From SXRF01 sp039808985 (GTDB taxonomy: Bacteria; Pseudomonadota; Alphaproteobacteria; Rickettsiales; SXRF01): a stretch of DNA of 64,000 bases. Location: assembly GCA_039808985.1 (NCBI GenBank), contig JBDHUC010000005.1, forward strand, positions 1 to 64,000, written 5' to 3'. Below, piece after piece: positions 58,141 through 64,000 of this stretch. Each line of letters starts with the position of its first letter. The first letter of the stretch is position 1. A model generated the notes under the pieces. That model did no database searches. It saw only the letters and a program-made list of their open reading frames with translations, and was not told where the DNA came from. Both the position numbers and the translations under genes were made by a program.

Positions 58141-58860
58141 ATGGGCGATAGAAGCTGTGCTTTCATTTTTGCACGCGGGGGCTCTAAGGGCGTACGTGGT
58201 AAGAATATCCGCGACCTTGCTGGCAGGCCACTAATTTCCTATGCCATAGAATGCGCGAAAAAAAGCAGGTATGTAAGCCGCGTTATTGTTTCAACAGATG
58301 ATGAGGATATTGCAAAAGTCGCGCAGGATTATGGAGCCTGCGTGCCATTTATGCGCCCGCATGAACTGGCCGGTGACGAAAGCCCGGAATGGCTTGCATG
58401 GCAGCACGCAATAACCGAAACACGGAAAGCTTATGGTGAAGATTCCTGCCCGGTTTTTATTAGTGTTCCTGCGACCTGCCCGTTTCGCAGCGTAAGTGAT
58501 ATTGACCGCTGTGTTGAGGGGCTGGCAGAGGACGGAAAAGCCGATGTTGCAATCACTGTTACAAAGTCGCACAGCAACCCATATTTTACAATGGTTACTG
58601 ATGATGGCGAAGGTTATGCCCAGCTTGCCGCCAGGCCGCAAAAACCAATAACCCGCAGGCAGGACGCGCCAATGGTTATGGATATAGTGGGGGTGGCATA
58701 TGCTGCGAGGCCTGAGTTTGTAATGCGTGCAAAAGGAATGTGGGAAGGGCGGGTTAAGCCTGTGGAAGTGGCCCAGGAACATGCGCTGGACATAGACACC
58801 GAGCATGATTTCCTGATGGCGGAGCTGCTTATGCGCCATATCAGGGCAGTGGAACAATGA
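58141..58860 (+). CDS. Acylneuraminate/nonulosonate cytidylyltransferase
   Basis: A 239-residue CMP-sugar synthetase of the NeuA/PseF/LegF family that activates nonulosonic acids with CTP. Motifs: FIFARGGSKGVRGKNIRDLA, the CTP-binding signature; RVIVSTDDEDIAKVAQDYGA; VFISVPATCPFRSVSDID; and HALDIDTEHDFLMAELLM. It opens the surface-sugar cluster and overlaps the next gene (ATGA). Neighbouring amidotransferase genes favour a legionaminic- or pseudaminic-type sugar. Confidence 0.85.
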   Translation: MGDRSCAFIFARGGSKGVRGKNIRDLAGRPLISYAIECAKKSRYVSRVIVSTDDEDIAKVAQDYGACVPFMRPHELAGDESPEWLAWQHAITETRKAYGEDSCPVFISVPATCPFRSVSDIDRCVEGLAEDGKADVAITVTKSHSNPYFTMVTDDGEGYAQLAARPQKPITRRQDAPMVMDIVGVAYAARPEFVMRAKGMWEGRVKPVEVAQEHALDIDTEHDFLMAELLMRHIRAVEQ

Positions 58861-59621
58861 ACCCCGTGCGGCTAATCGCCAGGCTCGATATTAAAGGCGA
58901 AAACCTGATTAAAGGCATAAATCTTGAAGGGCTGCGCGTTATCGGGAACCCGCAGGAATACGCGACTGAATATTATAAGCAGGGCATTGATGAGCTTATA
59001 TATATGGACACGGTGGCGAGCCTTTACGGGCGAAATAACCTGTCGGCCATTGTTGAATATACATGCGCTAATATTTTTGTACCTTTTACTGTTGGCGGTG
59101 GAATCCGCAGCCTTGCTGATGTTGAAAAAATGCTGCGTTCGGGCGCGGATAAAGTGGCAGTTAATACCGCTGCGGTGCATAATCCGAAGCTTGTTTCTGA
59201 AATAGCCAGGATATTTGGGGCGCAATGTATGGTTCTTTCTATTGAGGCAAAACTGCGCAGCGATGGGGACTGGGAAGTTTATACCGATAATGGTCGTGAA
59301 CCAAGTGGCAAGAAGGTGGTGGACTGGGCAAAGCAGGCGGTGGAAATGGGGGCGGGAGAGATATTGCTTACCTCGGTTGACCGCGAGGGAACAAGGCGCG
59401 GATTTGATGTGGCGCTTGTAAAGGCAGTTACTGGCGCGGTTTGCGTTCCGGTTATCGCTTCGGGCGGCATGGGGAGCGCCACGCATCTGTCCGAAGTGGT
59501 GAAAGAGGGGGGCGCGAGCGCCGTTGCTATGGCAGATATACTCCATTACAAGCGCTCCGGTTTAGAGGATATACGCAGGCAGGCGCTGGCGGCAGGCATA
59601 AGCGTGAGGCACGATGGCTAA
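58857..59621 (+). CDS. HisF-like synthase subunit of sugar amidination
   Basis: A 254-residue TIM barrel related to HisF. It has IARLDIKGENLIKGINLEGL, YKQGIDELIYMDTVASLYGR, FTVGGGIRSLADVEKMLRSG and ILLTSVDREGTRRGFDVALV, with the catalytic Asps. The N-terminal LIKGINLEGLRVIG replaces the usual histidine-pathway form, and the neighbours are sugar genes. It therefore most likely works with the HisH-like partner and the amidotransferase to make an acetamidino sugar (WbpG/HisF2/HisH2 type). Confidence 0.8.
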   Translation: MNPVRLIARLDIKGENLIKGINLEGLRVIGNPQEYATEYYKQGIDELIYMDTVASLYGRNNLSAIVEYTCANIFVPFTVGGGIRSLADVEKMLRSGADKVAVNTAAVHNPKLVSEIARIFGAQCMVLSIEAKLRSDGDWEVYTDNGREPSGKKVVDWAKQAVEMGAGEILLTSVDREGTRRGFDVALVKAVTGAVCVPVIASGGMGSATHLSEVVKEGGASAVAMADILHYKRSGLEDIRRQALAAGISVRHDG

Positions 59622-60315
59622 GGGCGTGACCATAGTTGATTACGGGGTGGGGAACCTGCGCAGTGTCGCACGGGCTTTCGAACATGTGGGGGCGGAAGTG
59701 GATATTGCCTGCGACGCAAAAGCCATTGCGCGGGCGCAACGGCTGGTTCTGCCTGGCGTTGGGGCGTTCGGGCATTGCATGGAAGAGCTTGAAAAACGCG
59801 GGTTAATAGCGCCGATAAAAGAATTTGCGCAAAGCGGCAGGCCGTTCCTTGGCATATGTGTTGGAATGCAGATTATGCTGGAATATGGCGAGGAATTTGG
59901 CGAACATGAAGGTCTGGGGTTAATCCCCGGAAAAGTACAGAAATTGTCATCGCTAGCGAAGCGTGGCGATCCTGGATGGATTGCTTCGTCGCCCGCTTCC
60001 GCTTCCAGCTTCAGCGCGGCTTCTCGTAATGACGATATGAAAATGATATTGCCGGTTATCGGCTGGATGCCGCTTGCGAATTCAGGAAAGGGCTGGGAGA
60101 GGACGGTGCTTTCTGATATTAAAGAAGGCAGCCATGTCTATTTCGTGCATTCTTTCTGCGCCAACCCTGGGAATGCGGATGTGCGGATTGCCTCGTATGA
60201 ATATGGCGGGGTTGCCGTGACGGCGGCAATAGCTAAGGATAATCTAACAGGACTCCAGTTCCACCCGGAAAAAAGCGGGGAGGTGGGGCTTTCGGTGTTG
60301 AGGAAGTTTATTTGA
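59614..60315 (+). CDS. HisH-like glutamine amidotransferase with repeat insertion
   Basis: A 233-residue class I glutamine amidotransferase. VTIVDYGVGNLRSVARAF, LPGVGAFGHCMEEL, FLGICVGMQIMLEYG with Cys82, and LTGLQFHPEKSG with His217 and Glu219 form the complete active site. It should feed ammonia to the HisF-like barrel. Residues about 112-141 (LAKRGDPGWIASSPASASSF then SAASRNDD) come from an in-frame palindromic repeat in a loop before PVIGWMPL. It overlaps the hisF-like stop by 8 bases. Confidence 0.85.
   Translation: MAKGVTIVDYGVGNLRSVARAFEHVGAEVDIACDAKAIARAQRLVLPGVGAFGHCMEELEKRGLIAPIKEFAQSGRPFLGICVGMQIMLEYGEEFGEHEGLGLIPGKVQKLSSLAKRGDPGWIASSPASASSFSAASRNDDMKMILPVIGWMPLANSGKGWERTVLSDIKEGSHVYFVHSFCANPGNADVRIASYEYGGVAVTAAIAKDNLTGLQFHPEKSGEVGLSVLRKFI
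59944..60035. repeat. In-frame GTCATCGCTAGCG...CTCGTAATGAC repeat inside the hisH-like gene
   Basis: TTGTCATCGCTAGCGAAGCG with TGGCGATCC on the left; GGATTGCTTCGTCGCCCGC in the middle; CTTCTCGTAATGACGA at the right. It belongs to the GTCATTGCGAG/GGATTGC repeat type seen at 18225 and 45455. The reading frame is preserved through it. Confidence 0.82.
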
Positions 60316-60329
60316 TGAATGTCGGAACG

Positions 60330-60385
60330 CCCTAATGAATAGAGGAATGGATTAATAGTAATTATTCATCTATTCATCTGTTTAT
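60330..60385. repeat. Microrepeat A as an inverted pair
   Basis: CTAATGAATAGAGGAATGGA and TTAATAG face AATTATTCATCTATTCATCT, so the words form a hairpin after the hisH-like stop. Confidence 0.65.
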
Positions 60386-60407
60386 CTAATTTCTTTAATA
60401 TGCTAAG

Positions 60408-60425
60408 CCGTAAGAAAACTTACGG
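60408..60425 (+). promoter_or_regulatory. Perfect hairpin just upstream of the amidotransferase start
   Basis: CCGTAAG-AAAA-CTTACGG, a 7-bp perfect stem, ends 9 bases before the ATG at 60435. The following A-run is on the coding strand, so it is not a rho-independent terminator in this direction. It may affect translation start. Confidence 0.5.
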
Positions 60426-60434
60426 AAAAAAACT

Positions 60435-61586
60435 ATGCAGCGCAATATCCAGAAACTTTATAAATTACCGGAAAAGGTGGTTTTTTGCAAAAAATGCACC
60501 ATGTCCAACCAGCGTCCGCGCATTACATTCGATGAGAATGGGGTGTGTTCGGCGTGCAATTATTCGGTGTTCAAGCATACGCTTGACTGGAAAAAACGCG
60601 AGGCGGAACTTGCTGAATTATGTGACCGTTTCCGCAGTAAATCAGGCTATGATGTGCTGGTTCCATGCAGCGGCGGGAAAGATGGCGGGTTCACCGCGCA
60701 TTATCTTAAATCGCGGCATGGGATGAAGCCGCTTACCTGTACATGGGGCGCGAATTTATATACGGCAATCGGCTGGGAAAATCTTGAGAATTTTATTTCA
60801 ATAGGCGGGTTCGATAATGTGCTGGGACGGCCCAGCGGCCAGGTGAACCGCCGCCTTACGCGCCTTGCGTTTGAACATATGGGCGACCCGTTCCAGGGGT
60901 TTATTTATGGCCAGTCTAATTTCCCGCTGCGTACCGCCTTGCAAAATAACGTGCGGCTTATCATGTATGGCGAAAACGGCGAAGTTGAATATGGCGGAGA
61001 TATGAAAAACGCCTATAAACCAACACGCGATATTTCCGATTATAACTATCATTATTTTTCAGGTATTCCGCCGGAAAAATGGAGCGAGTATGGCATAAGC
61101 GAGCGCGACCTGGAGCTTTATATGGCGCCTCCTGCTGAGGAAATCCGCAAGGCCGGGATCGAAATGCACTTCATGGGCTATTATAAAATGTGGGACCCGC
61201 AGGAGAATTTCTATTACTGCGTGGAGCATAACGGCTTTAAGCCAAACCCGGAACGCAACGAAGGAACTTACTCAAAATATGCCAGCATTGACGATAAGAT
61301 TGATGGGTTCCATTATTACCTGGCCTATATGAAATTCGGCATTGGCCGCGCAACATCGGATACGGCGCATGAGATACGCGATGGCAAGATAACCAGGGAA
61401 GAAGGCATAGCGCTGGTTAAGAAATTCGATGGTGAATTCCCGCGCCGCTATTACAAGGATTTTCTTGAATATTGTGATATGACGGAAACGCAGTGCGAAG
61501 AAATACTGGATAGCTGGCGGGGTGAACATATATGGCAGCGCGGGGGGCATAATGGGGGGTGGGAACTTAAAAATCCTATCTATTAG
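60435..61586 (+). CDS. N-acetyl sugar amidotransferase (WbpG/PseA family)
   Basis: A 383-residue PP-loop enzyme that installs an amidino group on surface sugars. FCKKCTMSNQRPRITFDENG and VCSACNYS hold two CxxC pairs. VPCSGGKDGGFTAHYLKSRH is the ATP PP-loop. YGENGEVEYGGDMKNAYKP and AYMKFGIGRATSDTAHEIRD are family regions. In Pseudomonas WbpG the ammonia comes from HisH2/HisF2, whose homologues precede it here. Only a weak ribosome site is visible. Confidence 0.86.
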   Translation: MQRNIQKLYKLPEKVVFCKKCTMSNQRPRITFDENGVCSACNYSVFKHTLDWKKREAELAELCDRFRSKSGYDVLVPCSGGKDGGFTAHYLKSRHGMKPLTCTWGANLYTAIGWENLENFISIGGFDNVLGRPSGQVNRRLTRLAFEHMGDPFQGFIYGQSNFPLRTALQNNVRLIMYGENGEVEYGGDMKNAYKPTRDISDYNYHYFSGIPPEKWSEYGISERDLELYMAPPAEEIRKAGIEMHFMGYYKMWDPQENFYYCVEHNGFKPNPERNEGTYSKYASIDDKIDGFHYYLAYMKFGIGRATSDTAHEIRDGKITREEGIALVKKFDGEFPRRYYKDFLEYCDMTETQCEEILDSWRGEHIWQRGGHNGGWELKNPIY

Positions 61587-61594
61587 TAAACTCT

Positions 61595-61704
61595 ACTATG
61601 CTTTGCTGCAAATAGCCATTTCTTGCGCTTCCGCTGCTCATGTACTCAAACGTACACTCCGCTGCGGTTCTCAGAAATAACTATTTTCGCTAAAGCCTAG
61701 CGAG
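61595..61704. repeat. 110-bp palindromic element type 2, copy 2
   Basis: Almost identical to 44261-44369 except for the centre, CATGTAC-TCAAAC-GTACACT against CATGTAC-TTTAT-GTACACT. Only the loop between the GTAC boxes differs. Confidence 0.9.
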
Positions 61705-61728
61705 TTTTGGGAATCAGATTTTTAAGGC

Positions 61729-61803
61729 TTTGTCATCCCCGCGAAGGCGGGGATCTAGGGATAAAAATTCGGTCGGAGTGTTTGGCTTTTACAGGGATGA
61801 CAA
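61729..61803. repeat. GTCATCCCCGCGAAGGCGG...AGGGATGACA palindromic repeat
   Basis: TTGTCATCCCCGCGAAGGCG with GGGATCTAGGG on the left and TTTTACAGGGATGACAAG on the right. It lies just upstream of the glycosyltransferase gene and resembles 41156-41242. Confidence 0.75.
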
Positions 61804-61837
61804 GATTATAGGCCGGATGACAAAAAAGGAATAGTAA

Positions 61838-63043
61838 ATGAGAGTTTTTATGGTGGCATATGGGGGTGGGCATGTGGCGGCCCTTGCCCCGGTTGCTAAA
61901 AAGCTTGAAGAAACCGGGCATGAAGTTGTTTTCCTCGCCCTTACCACCGCAAAAAACTATCTCGATAAGCGCAATATAAAATCAATCGGGTTTAAAGATA
62001 TATTGTTCCTTGCCGATAATGCGGCAATTGAATATGGCCAAAAACTGGCTGCCAACCTGGAAGGAAGAGCAGTTTCCCACGAGGAATCAGTTGCCTATCT
62101 TGGCATGTCATATTCAGACCTGGCTGCGCAGTATGGCGGGGCTGAGGCGGAAAAACTATATGCGCAACATAAGCGGCAGGCATTTTTACCGGTTGCCAGT
62201 TTAAAAAAAGCGCTTTTACATTATAAGCCTGACATAGTGGTTGCCACCAATTCACCAAGGGCTGAGAGGGCGGCAATAATTGCGGCCGGGAAGTTAAAAA
62301 TCCCGGCAGTTTGTGTTGTTGATCTTTTTGCGGTTAAGGAAATTGATTGGATTGGCAAGCCGGGATTTGCTGACCGCATCTGCGTGTTAAACAATAATGT
62401 GAAAGACAGGTTTATAGAGGCCGGCAGGGCATTAAGCGATGTTGTTGTTACCGGAAACCCGGCATTTGATGCTTTGCTTGAAGAAAAAACCAGGCAGGCG
62501 GGAGCCGGTTTGCGAAAACAGCGCGGCTGGGACGATGGCAAGATAAATATACTCTGGGCATCGCAGCCTGAGCCGCTGAAACACCCTTTTTCCAACGTAA
62601 AGGGCGACCCGCATTTACCTTATGACATTGAAAATCGCCTGCGGGAGTTTGTGGCGGAAAATGATGGATTCCGGCTGGTTGTGCGCTACCATCCCAGCCA
62701 GAATGATGTTTTTCGTGAGGGGAAAAATGTGGATTTCAGCCCGGCGCATGACGAGGTTGCGGCAGTGATCCATGCCTGCGATATGTGCGTCACTATAACG
62801 TCTACGGTAGCGCTGGAGGCGCATATTGCGGGTAAGCCGGTTATTACGGTTGATAAATCAATCTTCACAGAGGAAGCCCCGTTTTCAAAGATGGGAATAG
62901 CGCTGGGCGTTAAAGAAATCGCTGCGCTTCCGGAGGCTATTTTAACCCAATTAAAACAAGCTATTGCCCAAAAGCAACAAGAGAGTAAAAATGCTACTGA
63001 TAAGGTAATAGAATCTATTGAATTATTGGGTAAACATGTATAG
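61838..63043 (+). CDS. GT-B fold glycosyltransferase
   Basis: A 401-residue protein with the N-terminal MRVFMVAYGGGHVAALAPVA, a glycine-rich loop like MurG and related GT-B enzymes. The C-terminal domain has NILWASQPEPLKHPFS, LVVRYHPSQNDVFREG, and CDMCVTITSTVALEAHIAGK, a nucleotide-sugar binding region. It resembles UDP-GlcNAc 2-epimerase/CDP-glycerol-transferase-like folds, so donor and acceptor are unknown. It overlaps the sugar transferase gene by 8 bases. Confidence 0.75.
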   Translation: MRVFMVAYGGGHVAALAPVAKKLEETGHEVVFLALTTAKNYLDKRNIKSIGFKDILFLADNAAIEYGQKLAANLEGRAVSHEESVAYLGMSYSDLAAQYGGAEAEKLYAQHKRQAFLPVASLKKALLHYKPDIVVATNSPRAERAAIIAAGKLKIPAVCVVDLFAVKEIDWIGKPGFADRICVLNNNVKDRFIEAGRALSDVVVTGNPAFDALLEEKTRQAGAGLRKQRGWDDGKINILWASQPEPLKHPFSNVKGDPHLPYDIENRLREFVAENDGFRLVVRYHPSQNDVFREGKNVDFSPAHDEVAAVIHACDMCVTITSTVALEAHIAGKPVITVDKSIFTEEAPFSKMGIALGVKEIAALPEAILTQLKQAIAQKQQESKNATDKVIESIELLGKHV

Positions 63044-63605
63044 CTTCGTCAAGCGTATTTCGGATATTATTGTAAGCTTTGCGGCTTTGCTTTTTGTCTT
63101 TCCTTTACTATTGATGCTTATCGTTATTATTCGCGCTCAAAGTGAGGGGTCGCCTTTATTCCTGCAAAAACGCATAGGTATTAATGGTAAACAATTCACA
63201 TTGGTAAAGTTACGCTCCATGGTCAAAAACGCTGCGCAAACCGGGCCGTTCAATACATCTGATGGCGATAAGCGGATAACGCCATTCGGGCATTTCCTGC
63301 GTAAGACCAGCCTTGATGAATTGCCGCAGCTATGGAATGTGCTTATTGGGGATATGAGCCTTATCGGCCCACGCCCGGAAACGCCTGTGCAGGAGGCCCT
63401 GTATGGCGCTGATGACTGGAAGGCGCGGCACAGGGTAAGGCCAGGGATTACAGGGCTTGCGCAGGTTAATGGGCGCAGCAGCCTTTCGCCCGGGGCGCGG
63501 CTTGCATTTGACCTTGAATATGCCGATAATTATAGTTTTATGATGGATATGAAAATAGCAATAAAGACCTTGCTTATAATATTTACGGGCAAGGGGGCGA
63601 ATTAA
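63036..63605 (+). CDS. Undecaprenyl-phosphate sugar phosphotransferase (WcaJ/PglC family)
   Basis: A 189-residue monotopic initiating transferase that loads the first sugar-phosphate on the lipid carrier. One membrane segment lies near the N-terminus (DIIVSFAALLFVFPLLLML). The core has SPLFLQKRIGINGKQFTLVK, KLRSMV, RKTSLDELPQLWNVLIGDMS, LIGPRPETPVQE, and RPGITGLAQVNGRSS. The ATG at 63036 overlaps the upstream stop. It completes the surface-sugar cluster. Confidence 0.9.
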   Translation: MYSFVKRISDIIVSFAALLFVFPLLLMLIVIIRAQSEGSPLFLQKRIGINGKQFTLVKLRSMVKNAAQTGPFNTSDGDKRITPFGHFLRKTSLDELPQLWNVLIGDMSLIGPRPETPVQEALYGADDWKARHRVRPGITGLAQVNGRSSLSPGARLAFDLEYADNYSFMMDMKIAIKTLLIIFTGKGAN

Positions 63606-63644
63606 ATAGTATTGTATATCAAATGGTTGTGTATATTATAATGC

Positions 63645-63810
63645 TAGAGCATTTTCCATTTAATCGTGCGTGTTGTTATCCTTCGTCTCATGTACCAACA
63701 AAATCCGCATGCGGGATTTTGTAATTTACAAAAAGCAAATCCCACATGTGGATTTGCTGTGTACACTTCGCCTCGGATGCCTAACGCACAACTAAAGCGA
63801 AAACGCTCTA
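63645..63810. repeat. 105-bp palindromic element, copy 5, with a 65-base loop replacement
   Basis: The outer parts match the other copies, but the four-base loop TATT between the GTAC boxes is replaced. In its place are two hairpins: ACAAAATCC-GCATGC-GGGATTTTGT and AGCAAATCC-CACATGTG-GATTTGCT, joined by AATTTACAAAA. The total is 166 bases. Confidence 0.9.
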
Positions 63811-63881
63811 ATAAATCGTAATCAAATCTTAATAAAGATATTAGAGTAAGTTGTGATAATATGGCTCCATAGCATATAAAT

Positions 63882-64000
63882 ATGGATCCATTAATGAAAT
63901 CGTCTACTGTAGATACTACCGCTATAAAACAAGCAAAAACTGCTGAACAGGAAGTAAAAAAGCCAGAAATAATTTTGGGATGGCGTGAAACGCGTCCGGG
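63882..64000 (+). CDS. Partial open frame at the right edge
   Basis: An ATG at 63882 (second ATG at 63894) opens a frame without a stop to the window end: MDPLMKSSTVDTTAIKQAKT, then AEQEVKKPEIILGWRETRPG. No family can be named from 39 residues. The polar, Lys/Thr-rich N-terminus suggests a cytoplasmic tail. The 70 bases before it are AT-rich. Confidence 0.5.
   Translation, partial: MDPLMKSSTVDTTAIKQAKTAEQEVKKPEIILGWRETRP

Noticed and set aside
60408..60425. Rho-independent terminator before the amidotransferase gene
   Set aside because: The hairpin is followed by A, not T, on the coding strand, so it lacks the U-tract for termination in this direction.
1..64000. CRISPR array, rRNA or tRNA genes
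   Set aside because: The direct repeats lack uniform spacers and are palindromic or word-like. No cloverleaf or rRNA sequence was recognised in the intergenic regions I read.

Overview
This window looks like a chromosomal segment of a motile alphaproteobacterium. The support is a FliX-FlgI flagellar module behind a sigma-54 promoter, a short rod-binding FlgJ (CheL type), CheY with CheZ, a UPF0262 protein between hisD and infA, a chorismate mutase/hisC/tyrA block divergent from metX/metW, a short-form HisG and a dCTP deaminase/MurA pair. Histidine, aromatic and methionine synthesis genes argue against a strongly reduced genome. No rRNA, tRNA or CRISPR array was seen. I cannot place it to genus from sequence alone.

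Layout. 0-7.1 kb: flagellar genes fliX (-), flgI, flgJ, flgN, flgK, flgL, fliW. 7.4-13.4 kb: an accessory-like stretch with parD and a parE broken by an amber codon, a deoxyhypusine-synthase-like gene, brnTA, an AstC/ArgD transaminase, an orphan ParD, astA, and a small unit made of an unknown ORF plus a structured RNA. 13.5-18.2 kb: exbB, two exbD, tonB, and a glycosyltransferase/epimerase fusion. 18.6-23.8 kb: three unrecognised minus-strand proteins around a D-amino-acid transaminase and a HAD phosphatase. 23.9-29.8 kb: tyrA, hisC and chorismate mutase (-), then metX, vapBC and metW (+). 30-35.8 kb: AsmA, a degenerate EAL protein, a prepilin-peptidase-like protein, BamE. 36-44.3 kb: dcd, murA, an HD/SpoT-like hydrolase, hisG, a broken GIY-YIG gene, hisD, UPF0262, infA, maf, comM. 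44.5-51.8 kb: thiL, folD, a cysteine-rich secreted protein, a thioredoxin-reductase-like ferredoxin reductase, thiolase, fumC, cheZ, cheY. 52-58 kb: plsC, two paralogous unknown membrane proteins, ffh, a 2Fe-2S protein, yggT. 58.1-63.6 kb: a surface-sugar cluster (CMP-sugar synthetase, HisF/HisH-like pair, N-acetyl sugar amidotransferase, glycosyltransferase, initiating sugar transferase), probably making an acetamidino nonulosonic acid or similar glycan.

The most striking property is the repeat load. Five copies of a 105-bp imperfect palindrome (one with an enlarged loop), two copies of a related 110-bp palindrome, and many hairpin repeats ending in GTCAT/ATGAC fill the intergenic space. Several sit in frame inside genes (folD, hisH-like, probably thiL), as Rickettsia palindromic elements do. 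A second layer is built of 7-8-nt 'word' repeats, often arranged as inverted pairs and frequently abutting or supplying stop codons. A broken GIY-YIG nuclease gene lies between the two halves of one palindrome. An unknown ORF with a folded leader RNA lies between inverted copies of a word repeat. These two units are the best candidates for an undescribed small mobile system.
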